Assembly: GCA_963693285.1 (NCBI GenBank)
Contig: OY848917.1
Coordinates: 20,962,245-21,026,244 of the forward strand
Source of the DNA: Xestospongia muta
Lineage: Eukaryota > Porifera > Demospongiae > Haplosclerida > Petrosiidae
Reading direction: 5' to 3'
DNA: 64,000 nucleotides
This document shows, piece by piece, positions 45,001-57,700 of the stretch (positions are counted from its first letter, which is position 1; each line of letters begins with the position of its first letter). The notes below the pieces were generated by a model. It searched no databases. It saw only the letters and a program-made list of their open reading frames with translations, and was not told the DNA's origin. Both the position numbers and the translations under genes were made by a program.

Positions 45001-48000
45001 CTATATTTTCCTGGGTATCCAGGATGTGTTTTTTTTGTTTATTACGACATGTTATTTATTGAATTGATGAATTCAACGTGATCTTCAAGCAGGAAGTGTT
45101 TAGTCATAAGGATAACCAAGATGTAGTCTCTGTCATGTTAGCATTGGCATATGAACAGTAGCCTGGACAGATTTACTAAGTTAAACTTATGCCAGTCCTC
45201 TTAGGTGACCTTACATAGTAATAATACATTGTAGTTCTTTCTCTCTGAGTCTACCTGCTTTCTTCCCCTTTCAATGGCAGAAGAGCTGTAATGTTTAATT
45301 GTGTCAATATAATATTGTATTAATATTCATTAATTATACTATGTCATTAACTTTGTAATGTACAATCATGTGATGTTTTGTTGAGAGTTAAAACAATACA
45401 TGTTAAAGAGAAAGAGACCTGAGTGTTTGGGTAGATTAGTGTTTTGAAATAGAAGCTTTTTTACTTTTACTTTTTCATTATTTAAGCCACCTATGAAGAT
45501 AGTTGCTCTGAAACATTTGGCGTTAATATATATTTTTGTTCAGTAAAATTAAAAAATGAACATTCAAAACAATACATGTTAAACTTTGTATCCATTGTCA
45601 TTGACTATAATCGGGGAGTATAAGACATTATAACCAGCAACATAAGTTAAACTACTTATATTAACCTACTTATAGCATCAAGAATCAATTTAATACTACT
45701 TCCAACATTTGATCCAATCAGTGATCTTAGCTCCGTAAGTCAACAATAGAAAAGTTATCAATGACGTTTTTAGATTTACTTTGTAACCTTGAATATCACA
45801 TTCTTCAACCATTAAGATGGTTGAAGGATCCACTCCCTGGGTCTCCCACTTAATTGTTATTCCAAAGAAGATGGTGCTGTTAGACTCAGTGTTGTCATGA
45901 GAATGGCTAAGCTATTTATTGTGAAAGACATCCCAGTCCAGCAGTTGATGATTTGATTTATACATTAAATAGAACCACAGTATTATTAAAGCTTTACTTG
46001 TGAGTTGGTTATCACCAATTAGTATTATCACGAGAAATAACAAGAACAAGTGCGAATGTGATAGGAACTCTGTTACATTTTTGGTTTTGTGTTCTCAGTG
46101 ACAGGAATTTCTCCATACTCAAAGAAAGCTGAAATATTCTGCAAGACCAATCTACCAACTATAATTTTTGGTGTTAGATCTCTTTTGGGAATGATAATGT
46201 ATTGTGTAAACTTAAGTTTTAGTGAAATGTACCAGCCACTTAGAGAAATAACCAAAAAAAATGTTCAATTCCAAATGGACACAGCAGCATGATGATACCT
46301 TCAAGAAGATCAAGACACAGCTATGACTTCTTTTGACCAAACCAAAGAAACCCAGCTAATAAATGGTGAGTTGTAATGTCTTACAGAAATAATGCATGCT
46401 AACCATTAGGAACCCATGAACAGAAGACAAGCTGGATGTCAATTTGAAGAAGTTGATTGGGCAGACTACAGCTTTTTGATAGAACCAAAGAAAAATAAAC
46501 AGTAAATAACAACTCAAATATTATTATTCATTGTGGGAACCGTTTTGTGATACCAACATCTCTACATCAAACAGCCATCTCACTAGCTCACAAAGCCCAT
46601 CAGGAACTAGTCAAACCAAGAGATTATTAAGAGATGTGTGGTTTCAGAGAATCGATGAAAAAGTCAAACAAGTATATCCCATATCAAACCAATAGACCTG
46701 AGAACTGTCCAGACACATTACAGATGTCTCCTCTAGAGTATGTTATGATTCTGGTGGTAGAGGCTCTACCATCAAGTAAATTCTGAAGTTAAAAAATTTG
46801 TGAAATCTGTTCGCGAATTAAATTTTCACATGTTGAAGGGAGAAATTAGAAAAAATATCTTTACTGATTTCTGTTGAAGTTACATGCAAAATATTCAGAT
46901 ATTAATATTGGTGATGATGTTTTGATTCAGAATTATAAAGAGAGCAAAGCTTTACCTAATATGATCAAACACCAATTTATGCTGTGATATGAAAAAACAG
47001 TGATAACAACAGTTTGAAACAAGAGAAATGTGCTTTTAATATATTGTAAATGGACTCATCCCTTCATCTGTTGATACTGTTTCACCAAGCAATAAGATTG
47101 TCTCAAGAAGACATCCCACACAGGTTAAAAAGCAACCTCAATGTTATATACAATTGGTTACTTTATAATTAACACCAAGTGACACTAAACAATAATACAG
47201 GTTAATAAAAAGTTTGTACGTTCAGTTTATAATGTTATATGTCGTTTTGTTTATGTACAATTAGTCATTTTGAAAGAAAGGGAGATATGTAATGTTTACA
47301 GCAAGAGGGGATGGTATTAATTGGCATGATATCCATCCTGGGTTACCTCAGCCTGAATGTGAGACAGTTAAGTCTAAATTGTCAGGAAACCTAGTTCAAG
47401 TAATTGCATTGAAGTCATTCTGGTACCGGTAAAAGTGGCCAGAAAGTTGGTCAGCAGCTGTCATAGCTGTGAAAAAAGGTAATGGCAATGCTTCTAGCAG
47501 CAGCTAAATGAGAAAGTGAATGGACCAGACAAGTTGTGTTGTTTCAATGTGACACAGAGACAGCTATAGCTGGAGTGTATTCTAACACTAGCAAGCACAT
47601 ACATATGATCCAGCTGGTGAAAGTACTCACTTTATAGCACCATAGTTTGGATTTACCCACAGAGCTTCCTACATACAGGGCACCATCAATATTATCACAA
47701 ATTCATTCTTGTAGTAAAGGATCGATCATTTGGATTTATATCCTCCTTTCAGGATGCCTCAGTTACAGCACAAGTCAACCACAAGTTATTTCATCTGTCA
47801 TCAGACACTCAAGTGCACAGGCTAGATCAGAACTAGAAAATGTTCTTCTCCAGTTCTGTATATAATGTCTAGTTTAATCTACTCTCTGATGATCCTCTAA
47901 GCTAGCCCAAGAGAGATTTAGAAGATTTCGTTTTAGTGATAATCTAGTTGTGTCACATTAACTGAAAACATGTTATGTTCATAATTGTCCTATTTAGCCA

Positions 48001-51000
48001 AGGAGAAGGTCAAGCAATTATCCATAAAATCAGCTTTGAACCATTTACAGATTTACAGGGGCTGCCAGGACCTATTTAGAGACACATTGCTTCAGCTAGA
48101 GTATGTTGATGCTCTCAAAAACTATATTTTAGGCAGGATAAAAAATTGATATGCTCTTTATTCTCCAAAATAGAAAAATAATGACAAAACAATAGTTAAT
48201 GGAGAGGTTAGATTAGCTCTTCTTATGGTAGGAGTATCACTAGTTAAGTATGCTGGACATAACTTACATATTGGGGCAGCATCAAGAGCTGCACTTTGTG
48301 GGATTAAGGACTCTACAATCAAAACGTTGGGTTAGTAGAATAGTGAGGCATATATGCACTACTTTAAACTCACTGGAGCAGGATTGGCCTATTACTCTCC
48401 AGTTGCCTCTGAAGGTCAAGCTACTGGATTCAATGATGTGGTTCAATACTGTGGTTACAGGTAGTGACAACTCCTTCGTCGTCTGTTTATAAAGCTCCTG
48501 GATTCAATGATGCAGTTCAATTGCCATGGTTACAGGTATAGTGACAACTACTGCATCATCTGTTTATTAAGCTCTTCTCCTAAGAGCAATGGTCTTCCTC
48601 TCTTCACTGATGGCAAAGTATTCACACTCAGATCTATTTCTCCAGCTTTTTCATTATGTGTTCAAGATTATACAAGCTGTGTGTGTAAGAGCAAGAGTAG
48701 CAAAGTATCAATAAAGATAATAGTATGCAGACACTTGCTGTAATCATATCCATACATGTATTTACATAACAGAAGACCACTAGCCACATGATTAGTGTTA
48801 AGCCTGTTGTTTTGTATAGTGTAGTTGTTTCTCTTAGTTCTGTAGTCTGTATTTATTTGCTAGCACTCATTTTGTATTGGTATGTGTGTGTATTTATTCT
48901 GTATCCCTTTTCAAGTCTGTGTTAAGAATTGAATGGTATTTAAAGAGACTTTTTGTGGCTCAATATTTGGTATAATGTAATAATATGATAATAAAGTTGT
49001 AGTTTTTTGCATTATTAGTTCTAGATAACAAAGGAAATATATAAATAGTTCTGTCGTAATGTACGCCTAGGGTAGACAGTGGACAGTGATTACTTCTGAG
49101 TATTTGGCCTATTATGGAAATTATCTGTGCCAATGTGTTTTGTTATGTATAGTGATTTGTATGTACATACTATATTTTGTGTAATCATATTTACTCCATT
49201 ATTGTATTAACAAACATTTAGATAGTAGTTTCAAAGCCATTCCATTGGGAGGAAGAAACACTTATAAAAAACTTAGATGAACATAAACAGATAAAATTAT
49301 CCTGCCATCAAGCAGAAGTCAAATATGGCAAGTACTCTGTGACTATGCAACTGGAAAAGTGGAGAAAACAAGGTTCTTAGCCTGTACTTTCACATGGTGA
49401 AGAACAATGCTAACTACAGTGGACTACTGATGTGTCTAAAATAGGGTATGGTCAAAAAAGACAACAATATGTAAAAGAAAAGTCTTAATAAAGAGAAGAG
49501 TAATTAATTCCATTTGTAGAAAACAGACACAGAAAAATTGGTGGTATGCCTTTTAACAAGCAACAACATACTGTGTGCTTTTATCAAGCTTGAACATGTA
49601 ATGAAGAAAGGCTCCAACTATGGTACATTGACTCTAAACAAATATACCATTTCGAGGTCTTGATGATGACCCAAGATGTATTTGGAATTGAAATGAGTGT
49701 GTTTTTCAACATTGCACAGAGTCTGGCAAAGTCTTAGCTCCTATAGTTGTCAAGACCGTCTAGGCTTCTTGTTAAGTTTAGAAGCAGCAGATACTAATAC
49801 TTATTGTCATTAATGGAATTGGAGATGTGATTCCACCTATGCACACTTTTCCAGGTGAGATCTTGGTATATTTATCATTATGAACATCAGTTAAAGATGC
49901 ATACTTAAGATATTCATCAAATGGTTGGATTAACACTCAACTATTCTTTGGGTGGTTAAAAATGTTTTAGCAAACACATTGAGAGAGAGACCAATATGTT
50001 TGCTGCTCAATAGCCACTCAAGTCATATTGATTTGGAAATCTCTCATTCTGCAAGCAAAAGAGACTTACCCTTTATTTTCTTCCACTCTATTCATCACAT
50101 ATCACATAGCATCTTGACATAAGCTTTTTCTCACCTCTCAAAGCTAATTGGAGAAGAGTTGTAGATGCATACAAAATGGTTAACATAGGAAAGCCTGTTT
50201 CAAAGAGGTTTTTGAAAAGCCTGGATGACACAGTTAAAGTGTGAACCATAGTTAATACTTTTACCAGATGTATCCAAAGCACTTGAAGAAAAACACCTAC
50301 TTCGAAGATCTATTCAGACCTTCCACTTCTCACTTGTTCAACTAGAATACAACAGTCAACTCAAATTACCAAATCTATACCTTTACCTTTGCATATATAT
50401 ATATATAAGAAACTGAGAATATATCTAACGTCCTTAAGTCAACTGACAAGAAGAGTATCTTCAAAATATGTCAAAAAATGACTTAGATTGTAGAGCCAAT
50501 ACCCTCATATTTATTAAAGACATTGAATAAATGTGTGACTTTGGATCATTAATTTGCACCATTAATATACAATGTCAATAACATATCTTTAATATGTTAT
50601 GGGTATATAGTAGGTATATACTAGACAGATAATGATTACATTTCATATACAAAAACACCACTGACCTTGTCTGCAACATTCGCTTTCACACCAGCATCTA
50701 GAAGGACTTGAACAACCTTATCATAACTTTTATCAAAACATGACATATGGAGAACAGTTTGGCCATACTACACAAACAAAAAAATCAAAAATGTGATAAT
50801 GAAACTTAGTTATAAAGTCACTCATTAATTTAAGTCAGTTGATAAATAGTATGGAAAAGACATCAGAGGCAAAGGCATAATTATACTAGAGTATATGACA
50901 GAATTATATAGGTGGTTTATTAACACTTCATAACAAAATATATTTAATATAACTTAAAATGATTGTAAAGATTTATCTAAAAGGCCATTATCCATCATTA

Positions 51001-53863
51001 ATGATCTACTTTCTATTTTATTGAAAATTTAAATAGCAGTTGTAGTAAAACCACTTCAATGTGAGTTGGACAATGACACTCATCACAGATACTAGCTATT
51101 AATTGATGATTGTAATTGTAAAAGTACACAAAAAATTCTAGAAACTCTATGATGTAAGGATGATGATATAAACATCTGAAACAAGACCAAATAGGAAGAC
51201 AGTATAACAATCACTACATAGCAACCACAGAACCAGGAAAAAGTATCATTAATCATATATAAAATATATATAGACACATTATATTACATTCCTGCTAGTC
51301 AAATGTTTTATTGCCATCCCTGCATTCCATGATTTTTATAAATTTTTATGTACTTGTTTGCATTGCATTATTAGAAAAGAACTCTATAAATAATATTATT
51401 GTAAATTGAATATATATTTAAGTGTGTATATGTATGAGTAAGTAACTGATAATTGAGGTAACAGGTAAGCAAATACACTAAACCCTCTCTAGTCACACAT
51501 ATGTCTGTCTTTTATTAGTAGTAGGTTTGAGATAAATGAAAAGTTATCCTCTCCTTTGAATGAATAATTTATCAAGATTGTTTAATGTAGGATAGATAGA
51601 TACTGACAACCCTCTATTTTCTTCTCATAAATAATAACAAATCAATACAATGTAAATAAAATGTTGTCTTTTGGGGAGGCTACTTTCAAATTTTGCGAAA
51701 ATCACTATTTTTATTGTTAAATTTAAGCACTTAAAATAAATCAGATGTCTCATTTAAATTAAAACATAACTTTCTATGAAAATACAAATTTAAAAAGTCT
51801 TCTAGTTTCATAGTTATTGTGGTTTATAAAGAAGAAAGAACATTGTACCATTACTATATAAGCTGTGCTATCACTTGTCTGATGTGTGTACAATTGTGGT
51901 TACTGAAAGACTGAGTGTACATTTTACCAAATATAGCAGAAAAACAAATTACATTAGCTTCTTCATATCTTTTAACATGGACTATTTAAAACTATCCTAT
52001 AAATTTTAATTAAGAAGAATATTAGTTCTAAGAAAAGAGCAAGTTATAAAATTTCTGTCATCAATGTATAATATATAATTTGATCACATGAAGTAATCAC
52101 TAGACAATACTTACATTAAAAGAAGTAAACAAAAATTTCAGAAAAAATCATCAAATGGAGAGATGGCTATACAAACATCTCAAAACTACCAAAGTAGCCT
52201 ACACAGTAGCCACAATATCAAGGGTACAACCTTCATTTTGTCATAACAGTTGTTATAGAATCTTGAAGAAAACGCCCTCATAACAAGTCAAGTGAAAAGA
52301 TGTTCAGCAAAAAAAAATTTCATAAATTTGTGTTTGTGTACATTTATGTGGCTATGATGTAGGGATGTCCATATTGCTATTCCTACATTTGGTTTGTTGA
52401 CCACCATGGCTACATTAAACGAAACTTTAGAAAAAGTTTATTTACTTGCTTTTGTTATTATTATTTGAATTATAAATTAGCTAAAATATGTTCATAATCA
52501 ATGTCCTTTTGTTTGTAGTTATAGGCTAGATGAGTCTACTCAGACATACTATACAAGAGAGTGTTACTAAATTTATAATACTTATTAAATAAATGTATGT
52601 ATCAGATAGTGGAATTTATGTAAGGATGTGTAATCATACCAATAACAACAAACTAAAAACTAAACTTGCAATATGCTGTAAATATACCTGTTTCTTGACT
52701 ACAAAAAAGATAAGACTAATCTCATCTCATTAAATAGAAACATAGATTACTAACAAAAACTCAAGTTAATGCCACTTAGAACTGGCCTCATGGAAGAATA
52801 GAATCAATCTCCATTTTTCCTCTTGAATATAATCGTAATTCATTAAAATAGTGTCTACCACAAGGGATACTTTCAAGGTCCACATAAATCACTACTTTCA
52901 TTACTAGAAGCACTCAATATAAGACTCTAAAAGTGACCATTAATGTAAAATCATGCCTTGCAGTATAAATGTGATCTTTGAAAGTCTCCTACTTTTGTAG
53001 TTATCATGTTTTAAACAGATCAAAGAGAGAAGAAAGAACATCATGCCATCCTTTACACAGGCAATCTTATTTTATGTCAGACTAAAGAAAGCCAAATTGT
53101 CAACATATATTTATATGTCTTCATCATGACAAATAGTGGGACAAAAAAAGTTAAACAGGAACAAGTAAGGTATAATAAATAAAGATTTGGTATAATAAAG
53201 AAATTGCGGACTTCTTAACGATAGCAAGAAGCATATCAGCTCAGCTGAGAAATATACTGGTGTTGTATCATACTAAGGTTTAAATTCTTTAATACTGTCT
53301 AATTTTATAACAGGCTTAAATCATGATTATTAGCCATAGGATACAAATACAAGTAGTCTACATGACAATTGCTATCTTATGTATCTCCACAGCACTTCTA
53401 TTTTTAAACAATTTAAACTGAATAATTCGAAGCTAAACAAATGATTCATTTTGGTGAGAGCATCTGAACTGATTATTGAGAAATTCATGAAAAACTGATA
53501 TTTATACACCTGATGTCATCCAATATGAATAAGTAGCAAAACTGTTAATACACATGTTATAAAAACAAATTACACTTTCCTCCTAATATTGTGTCAAGTG
53601 CTTTGTATCTCCTTCTCCTTTTAATATCCATCATATTTGGGATATTTTTAAAAGACAATGTTTCAACCTTAGTAAAATAACTAATAGTTGTCTTTAGGGA
53701 AAATGAGTTACAAATCTTTAGTTATACAGCCTTTATTGTATAATATATGCACATGAACACTTACTTTATTGACAAAGTACAGATTGGCTGCTTTCTGTGT
53801 TAAAATGAAAACAACATCTTTGTGTCCATTCCTTGCTGCTAACATGATTGGAGTACATCCAAC
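35783..53863 (-). CDS. Ankyrin-ROC-COR-Death domain protein (DAPK1/ROCO-like architecture)
   Basis: A large - strand host gene. The ankyrin exons seen are 53,765-53,863, 50,666-50,767, 43,015-43,116, 42,563-42,655, four near-identical ones at 39.6-41.9 kb and a truncated one at 39,275. Exon 36,703-38,775 starts with an ankyrin piece (FGNTPLHAACKGCYGDVV). The ROC GTPase follows: P-loop VFFCGNTGAGKSSLAAV, switch motif VLYDLAGHKEYY, and IGSRLDEM in the NKxD position. The COR domain follows (DRAALLVEVNGVLFAP and similar). Exon 36,433-36,499 is a linker, and exon 35,783-36,090 is a Death domain (LLELLADISDQWYVIGKALR) ending at TAA 35,783-35,785. All junctions checked are in phase. Order and domains match DAPK1 without a visible kinase. 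It is probably a cytosolic scaffold of stress or death signalling. The 5' end lies beyond 53.9 kb. Confidence 0.88.
36703..38775 (-). other. ROC GTPase and COR exon of the ROCO gene
   Basis: A 2,073-base exon with no stop. ROC spans about residues 65-260 of the exon, with P-loop GNTGAGKSS and DLAGH. COR occupies the rest. The G4 motif is SRLDE where NKxD is usual, as in some ROCO proteins; nucleotide specificity is therefore unclear. Confidence 0.85.
38776..39274. other. Intron with the diverged first unit of the ankyrin-exon repeat
   Basis: From about 39,140 the sequence matches the intron part of the 745-bp unit (TTCTATGATAATGTTTTGAG). The first part is unique AT-rich intron. Confidence 0.6.
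39140..42410 (-). repeat. Tandem amplification of one ankyrin exon plus intron (about 745-bp unit, 4 full copies and one partial)
   Basis: Exons at 39,631-39,726, 40,375-40,473, 41,122-41,220 and 41,843-41,941 encode the same 33-residue ankyrin repeat: (N/D)GQTALYIASKEGNNECVQ, then LLLNNGANPDITNY. Intron sequence is repeated with them at periods of about 744, 747 and 721 bp. The 39,631 exon lacks one codon (PDIN in place of PDITN). A fifth, truncated exon lies at 39,275-39,336. The protein effect is a variable number of identical ankyrin repeats. Confidence 0.92.
39275..39336 (-). pseudogene. Truncated ankyrin exon at the array edge
   Basis: The exon's 3' part (CVQLLLNNNANPDIADY) and donor are present, but its 5' half is replaced, mid-codon, by intron sequence of the neighbouring unit (GATACAAATGAGTTCAAAGT). 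It has no acceptor, so it is probably skipped. Confidence 0.75.
42563..42655 (-). other. Ankyrin exon, 31 residues
   Basis: LLLESSRKGNLEGTKDALSK then GANINIGDK, between a CTATTTAG acceptor and a GTATGC donor. It is the helix-turn-helix of one ankyrin repeat, shortened at the front. Confidence 0.75.
42660..43014. other. Intron
   Basis: AT-rich intron of the ROCO gene with no other feature. Confidence 0.6.
43015..43116 (-). other. Ankyrin exon, 34 residues
   Basis: YGRTALHAAYWNKNDDIIKM then LVNANANNLEAVQA, between a CTTTAG acceptor and a GTAAGT donor. Confidence 0.8.
43117..45790. other. Intron with unidentified transposon debris
   Basis: On the + strand at 43,679-43,891 an open frame reads HYEGQPPPAKSLHRYRKLSK and ends at a stop. 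It looks coding but is not recognised. A + frame at 44,857-45,081 (SFADLLALKSMGCSLSVQFA) is similar in character. Both may be upstream parts of the retroelements that follow. The rest is AT-rich. Confidence 0.35.
45800..46995 (+). pseudogene. Ty3/Gypsy retrotransposon pol remnant
   Basis: In broken + frames the order of a Gypsy pol is seen. The start of reverse transcriptase reads MVEGSTPWVSHLIVIPKK. The end of RT and linker at 46,089-46,292 has ISPYSKKAEIF and then YQPLREITKKNVQFQMDTAA. The integrase zinc-binding region is at about 46,520-46,740 (NRFVIPTSLHQTAISLAHKA). An integrase tail is at 46,890-46,980 (GDDVLIQNYKESKALPN). Many stops and deletions; the catalytic YxDD box was not found. 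No LTR pair was recognised. This is an old endogenous retroelement inside a host intron. Confidence 0.7.
47500..48445 (+). pseudogene. DIRS/Ngaro-type retroelement remnant: RNase H and tyrosine recombinase
   Basis: At 47,540-47,700 the frame VVLFQCDTETAIAGVYS, then HMIQLVKVLTL and LPTELPTYRAPS, resembles a DIRS-type RNase H with an Asp-rich start and a linker to the recombinase. At 48,250-48,420 the recombinase C-terminus reads YAGHNLHIGAASRAALCGIK, then DSTIKTLG, two TAG codons, and SEAYMHYFKLTG with the Tyr. The H-x-x-R motif appears as H-N-L-H. It is inactive. Confidence 0.6.
48446..50665. other. Intron, probably further retroelement debris
   Basis: No domain recognised. Short + strand open frames (48,507-48,743) and broken frames near 49,640 have no identifiable motif. 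It returns to clear host sequence at the ankyrin exon at 50,666. Confidence 0.4.
50666..50767 (-). other. Ankyrin exon, 34 residues
   Basis: YGQTVLHMSCFDKSYDKVVQ then VLLDAGVKANVADK, between a GTGTAG acceptor and a GTCAGT donor. Confidence 0.8.
50768..53764. other. Intron, no feature recognised
   Basis: AT-rich, with no exon, repeat or transposon domain that I can support. Two stretches (51,660-51,850 and 52,810-53,060) share similar wording (ATTTAAGCACT..AAAATAAAT and a tail with AAGAAAGAACAT), suggesting an old dispersed repeat. Confidence 0.4.
53765..53863 (-). other. Ankyrin exon, 33 residues; most 5' exon recognised
   Basis: VGCTPIMLAARNGHKDVVFI then LTQKAANLYFVNK, between a TATTTAG acceptor and a GTAAGT donor. 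The gene must begin at higher coordinates. Confidence 0.8.
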
Positions 53864-54739
53864 CTAAATATATTATAATAACCACATTAACATGAACCAA
53901 GAGAATATATCATAATATCAGTACATTACCTATATGAGTACAGTAGTAACGTTACAAACTTAGAAAACATTATATCTAGTCAAAAAATAAGTTAAATCAC
54001 TCTTAACAATTGTCAAAACATTATGTTACAAATATAAATTTGAAACTTCACATTAGTCTGTGACACTAATTTAAAAATTATTTTTAGTAGCATATAGGAA
54101 GAGCTAACAATTCACTTACATATTTCCAAAAATACTAATAACAAATACTTATTCATTTTTCTGATAAAAATAAATTTAGCTAATGGCTCACTTATAATTA
54201 TGACAGAATTATGTACAACACTTGTCAATGCTACAAACTCTTAGTATAAAACAAATATGAAAAGCACTCACTATGCACCAATTTATATTAAAATAATTGT
54301 ACGAAGTTAACATCTTCCACCATTAGAAGCTAACAAGATAATACATCATCTTGGTAGTAACTTAATCAATATCATTTTTAGGATGCACAGTAATACAACA
54401 AACAATTTAGTAATAGACAGTTAAAGTTTTGCAATGGTGCTAAAATCACTTCAACATTCAGTACAATTAATTCTTAGGAGAATTTTAGACAATTTTGAAC
54501 AATGCTAAATACTGTAAACAAACAATGGATAAAATGCATAAAGTCAATAAAAAGTAACAAGATTATAATTAAAATTCCTCCTATACTGTTTTGGAGGTTA
54601 CTGACTTACACTGACTAGAGCTAACATTGAATAATTAGCTACAGTGTCTATAGAATACTATAGCTCTAAAATAATAAAACAATAGATAGAAAAACAAACT
54701 ATTAAGAAGTTTTAAGCATTCTAAGAAACATCTAAAATC
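53864..54739. other. Intron leading into the satellite
   Basis: AT-rich, with no exon seen. Similarity to the 656-bp satellite begins at about 54,740. Confidence 0.4.
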
Positions 54740-57700
54740 CTTACACTCACAGTTAGGGTTAATCAAATTCATTGGCAACTATAAGAATATGTAATTAAAG
54801 GATGCAGTTCATTGTCATTTCTTTGCTCTTAAAAACTGCATACAATGATATAATAAAATTACAAAGGTGGATACACCAATCCAAAATAATATAAGTAGAG
54901 CCTGACAAGCTTCCCATGCAAGGCATCAAAAATCATAAACATTATTACAAACAATAGGGTAAATAAAACAACATTCAATTAAAAACACTTAGAATTCATA
55001 CTACATTATATCACACTTACTTGCTATTATGTTGTAAACAACACATTCAGATGACAAGTAATCACACCAACATAAATTTAAAAAACAAAACAATAAAGTA
55101 AACAAAATCACAACAACACATTCAATATACTTTGAATTCATACCACATTATATCAAAATTACATCCTATTATATTGTAAAGAACACATTTAGATCACAAG
55201 TAATAACAGCAAACATAAATGTGCAAACAAAAACCAATACTGTAAACAAAATCACAACAACACATTCAGTATGCTCAAAATGCATACTAAGTTATAGCTA
55301 AAAAATGCTCAAAATATACCTAAAAAGAAACCTAGCAAGAAGCTTCAACTCTTATTATTGATAGATATCGAATGTTATAGCAATCACAGTTAGGGTAATG
55401 AAATCCATTGTTGATACATAAATTGGCAGTTACAGGATCCATTCACTTTAATCTCATTTCTTGCTCTCATAGGTTGCATATAACAATATAATAAATAAAA
55501 TTGCAAAAATGGATACACATAGATACCACACAATCTAAAACAATCATAGTACAGCCTGACAAGCTCACCATGCAAGACATTGCAAACCATTAACATTTAT
55601 ATAAACAAAAGGTAAATAAAACAACAACATTCAATTCAAAAGACTTAGAATTCATACTAAATTATATCACACTTACCTTCTATTATATTGTAAACAACAC
55701 ATTCAAATGACAAGTAATCACACCAACATAAATTTAAAAAACAAAACAATAAAGTAAACAAAATCACAACAATACATTCAATATACTTTGAATTCATACT
55801 ACATTATATCAAAATTACATCCTATTATATTGTAAAGAACACATTTAGATGACAAGTAATAACAGCAAACATAAATGTGTAAACAAAAAGCAATACTGTA
55901 AACAAAATCACAACAACACATTCAGTATGCTCAAAATGCATACTAGGTTATAGCTATAAAATGCTCAAAATATACATAAAAAGAAACCTAGCAAGAAGCT
56001 TCAACTCTTATTATTGATAAATATCGAATGTTATAACAATCACATTTAGGGTTACGAAATCCATTGCTGATACAGAAATTGACAGTTACAGGATCCATTC
56101 ACTTTAATCTCATTTCTTGCTCTCATAAGTTGCATATAACAATATAATAAATAAAATTCCAAAAATGGATACACATAGATACCACACAATCTAAAACAAT
56201 CATAGTATAGCCTGACAAGCTTCCCATGCATGACATTGTAAACAATTAACGTTTATGTTATACAAACAAAAGGTAAATAAAACAACAACATTCAATTCAA
56301 AAGACTTAGAATTCATACTAAATTATATCACACTTACCAACTATTATATTGTAAACAACACATTCAGATGACAAGTAATCACACCAACATAAATTTAAAA
56401 AACAAAACAATAAAGTAAATAAAATCACAATAACACATTCAATATACTTTGAATTCATACTACATTATATCAAAATTACATTCTATTATATTGTAAAGAA
56501 CACATTTAGATGACAAATAATAACAGCAAACATAAATGTGCAAACAAAAACCAATACTGTAAACAAAATCACAACAACACATTCAGTATGCTCAAAATGC
56601 ATACTAAGTTATAGCTACAAAATGCTCAAAATATACATAAAAAGAAACCTAGCAAGAAGCTTCAACTCTTATTATTGATAGATATCGAATGTTATACCAA
56701 TCACAGTTAGGGTAATGAAATCCATTGTTGATACAGAAATTGGCAGTTACAGGATCCACTCACTTTACTCTCATTTCTTGCTCACATAGGTTGCATATAA
56801 CAACATAATAAATAAAATTGCAAAAATGGATACACATAGATACCACACAATCTAAAACAATCATAGTACAGCCTGACAAGCTCACCATGCAAGACATTGC
56901 AAACCATTAACATTTATACAAACAAAAGGTAAATAAAACAACAACATTCAATTCAAAAGACTTAGAATTCATACTAAATTATATCACACTTACCCGCTAT
57001 TATATTGTAAACAACACATTCAGATGACAAGTAATCACACCAACATAAATTTAAAAAACAAAACAATAAAGTAAACAAAATCACAACAATACATTCAATA
57101 TACTGTGAATTCATACTACATTATATCAAAATTACATCCTATTATATTGTAAAGAACACATTTAGATGACAAGTAATAACAGCAAACATAAATGTGTAAA
57201 CAAAAAGCAATACTGTAAACAAAATCACAACAACACATTCAGTATGCTCAAAATGCATACTAAGTTATAGCTATAAAATGCTCAAAATATACATAAAAAG
57301 AAACCTAGCATAAAGCTTCAACTCTTATTATTGATAGATATCGAATGTTATACCAATCACAGTTAGGGTTACGAAATCCATTGCTGATACAGAAATTGAC
57401 AGTTACAGGATCCATTCACTTTAATCTCATTTCTTGCTCTCATAAGTTGCATATAACAATATAATAAATAAAATTCCAAAAATGGATACACATAGATACC
57501 ACACAATCTAAAACAATCATAGTACAGCCTGACAAGCTTCCCATGCATGACATTGTAAACAATTAACGTTTATATTATACAAACAAAAGGTAAATAAAAC
57601 AACAACATTCAATTCAAAAGACTTAGAATTCATACTACATTATATCACACTTACCAACTATTATATTGTAAACAACACATTCAGATGACAAGTAATCACA

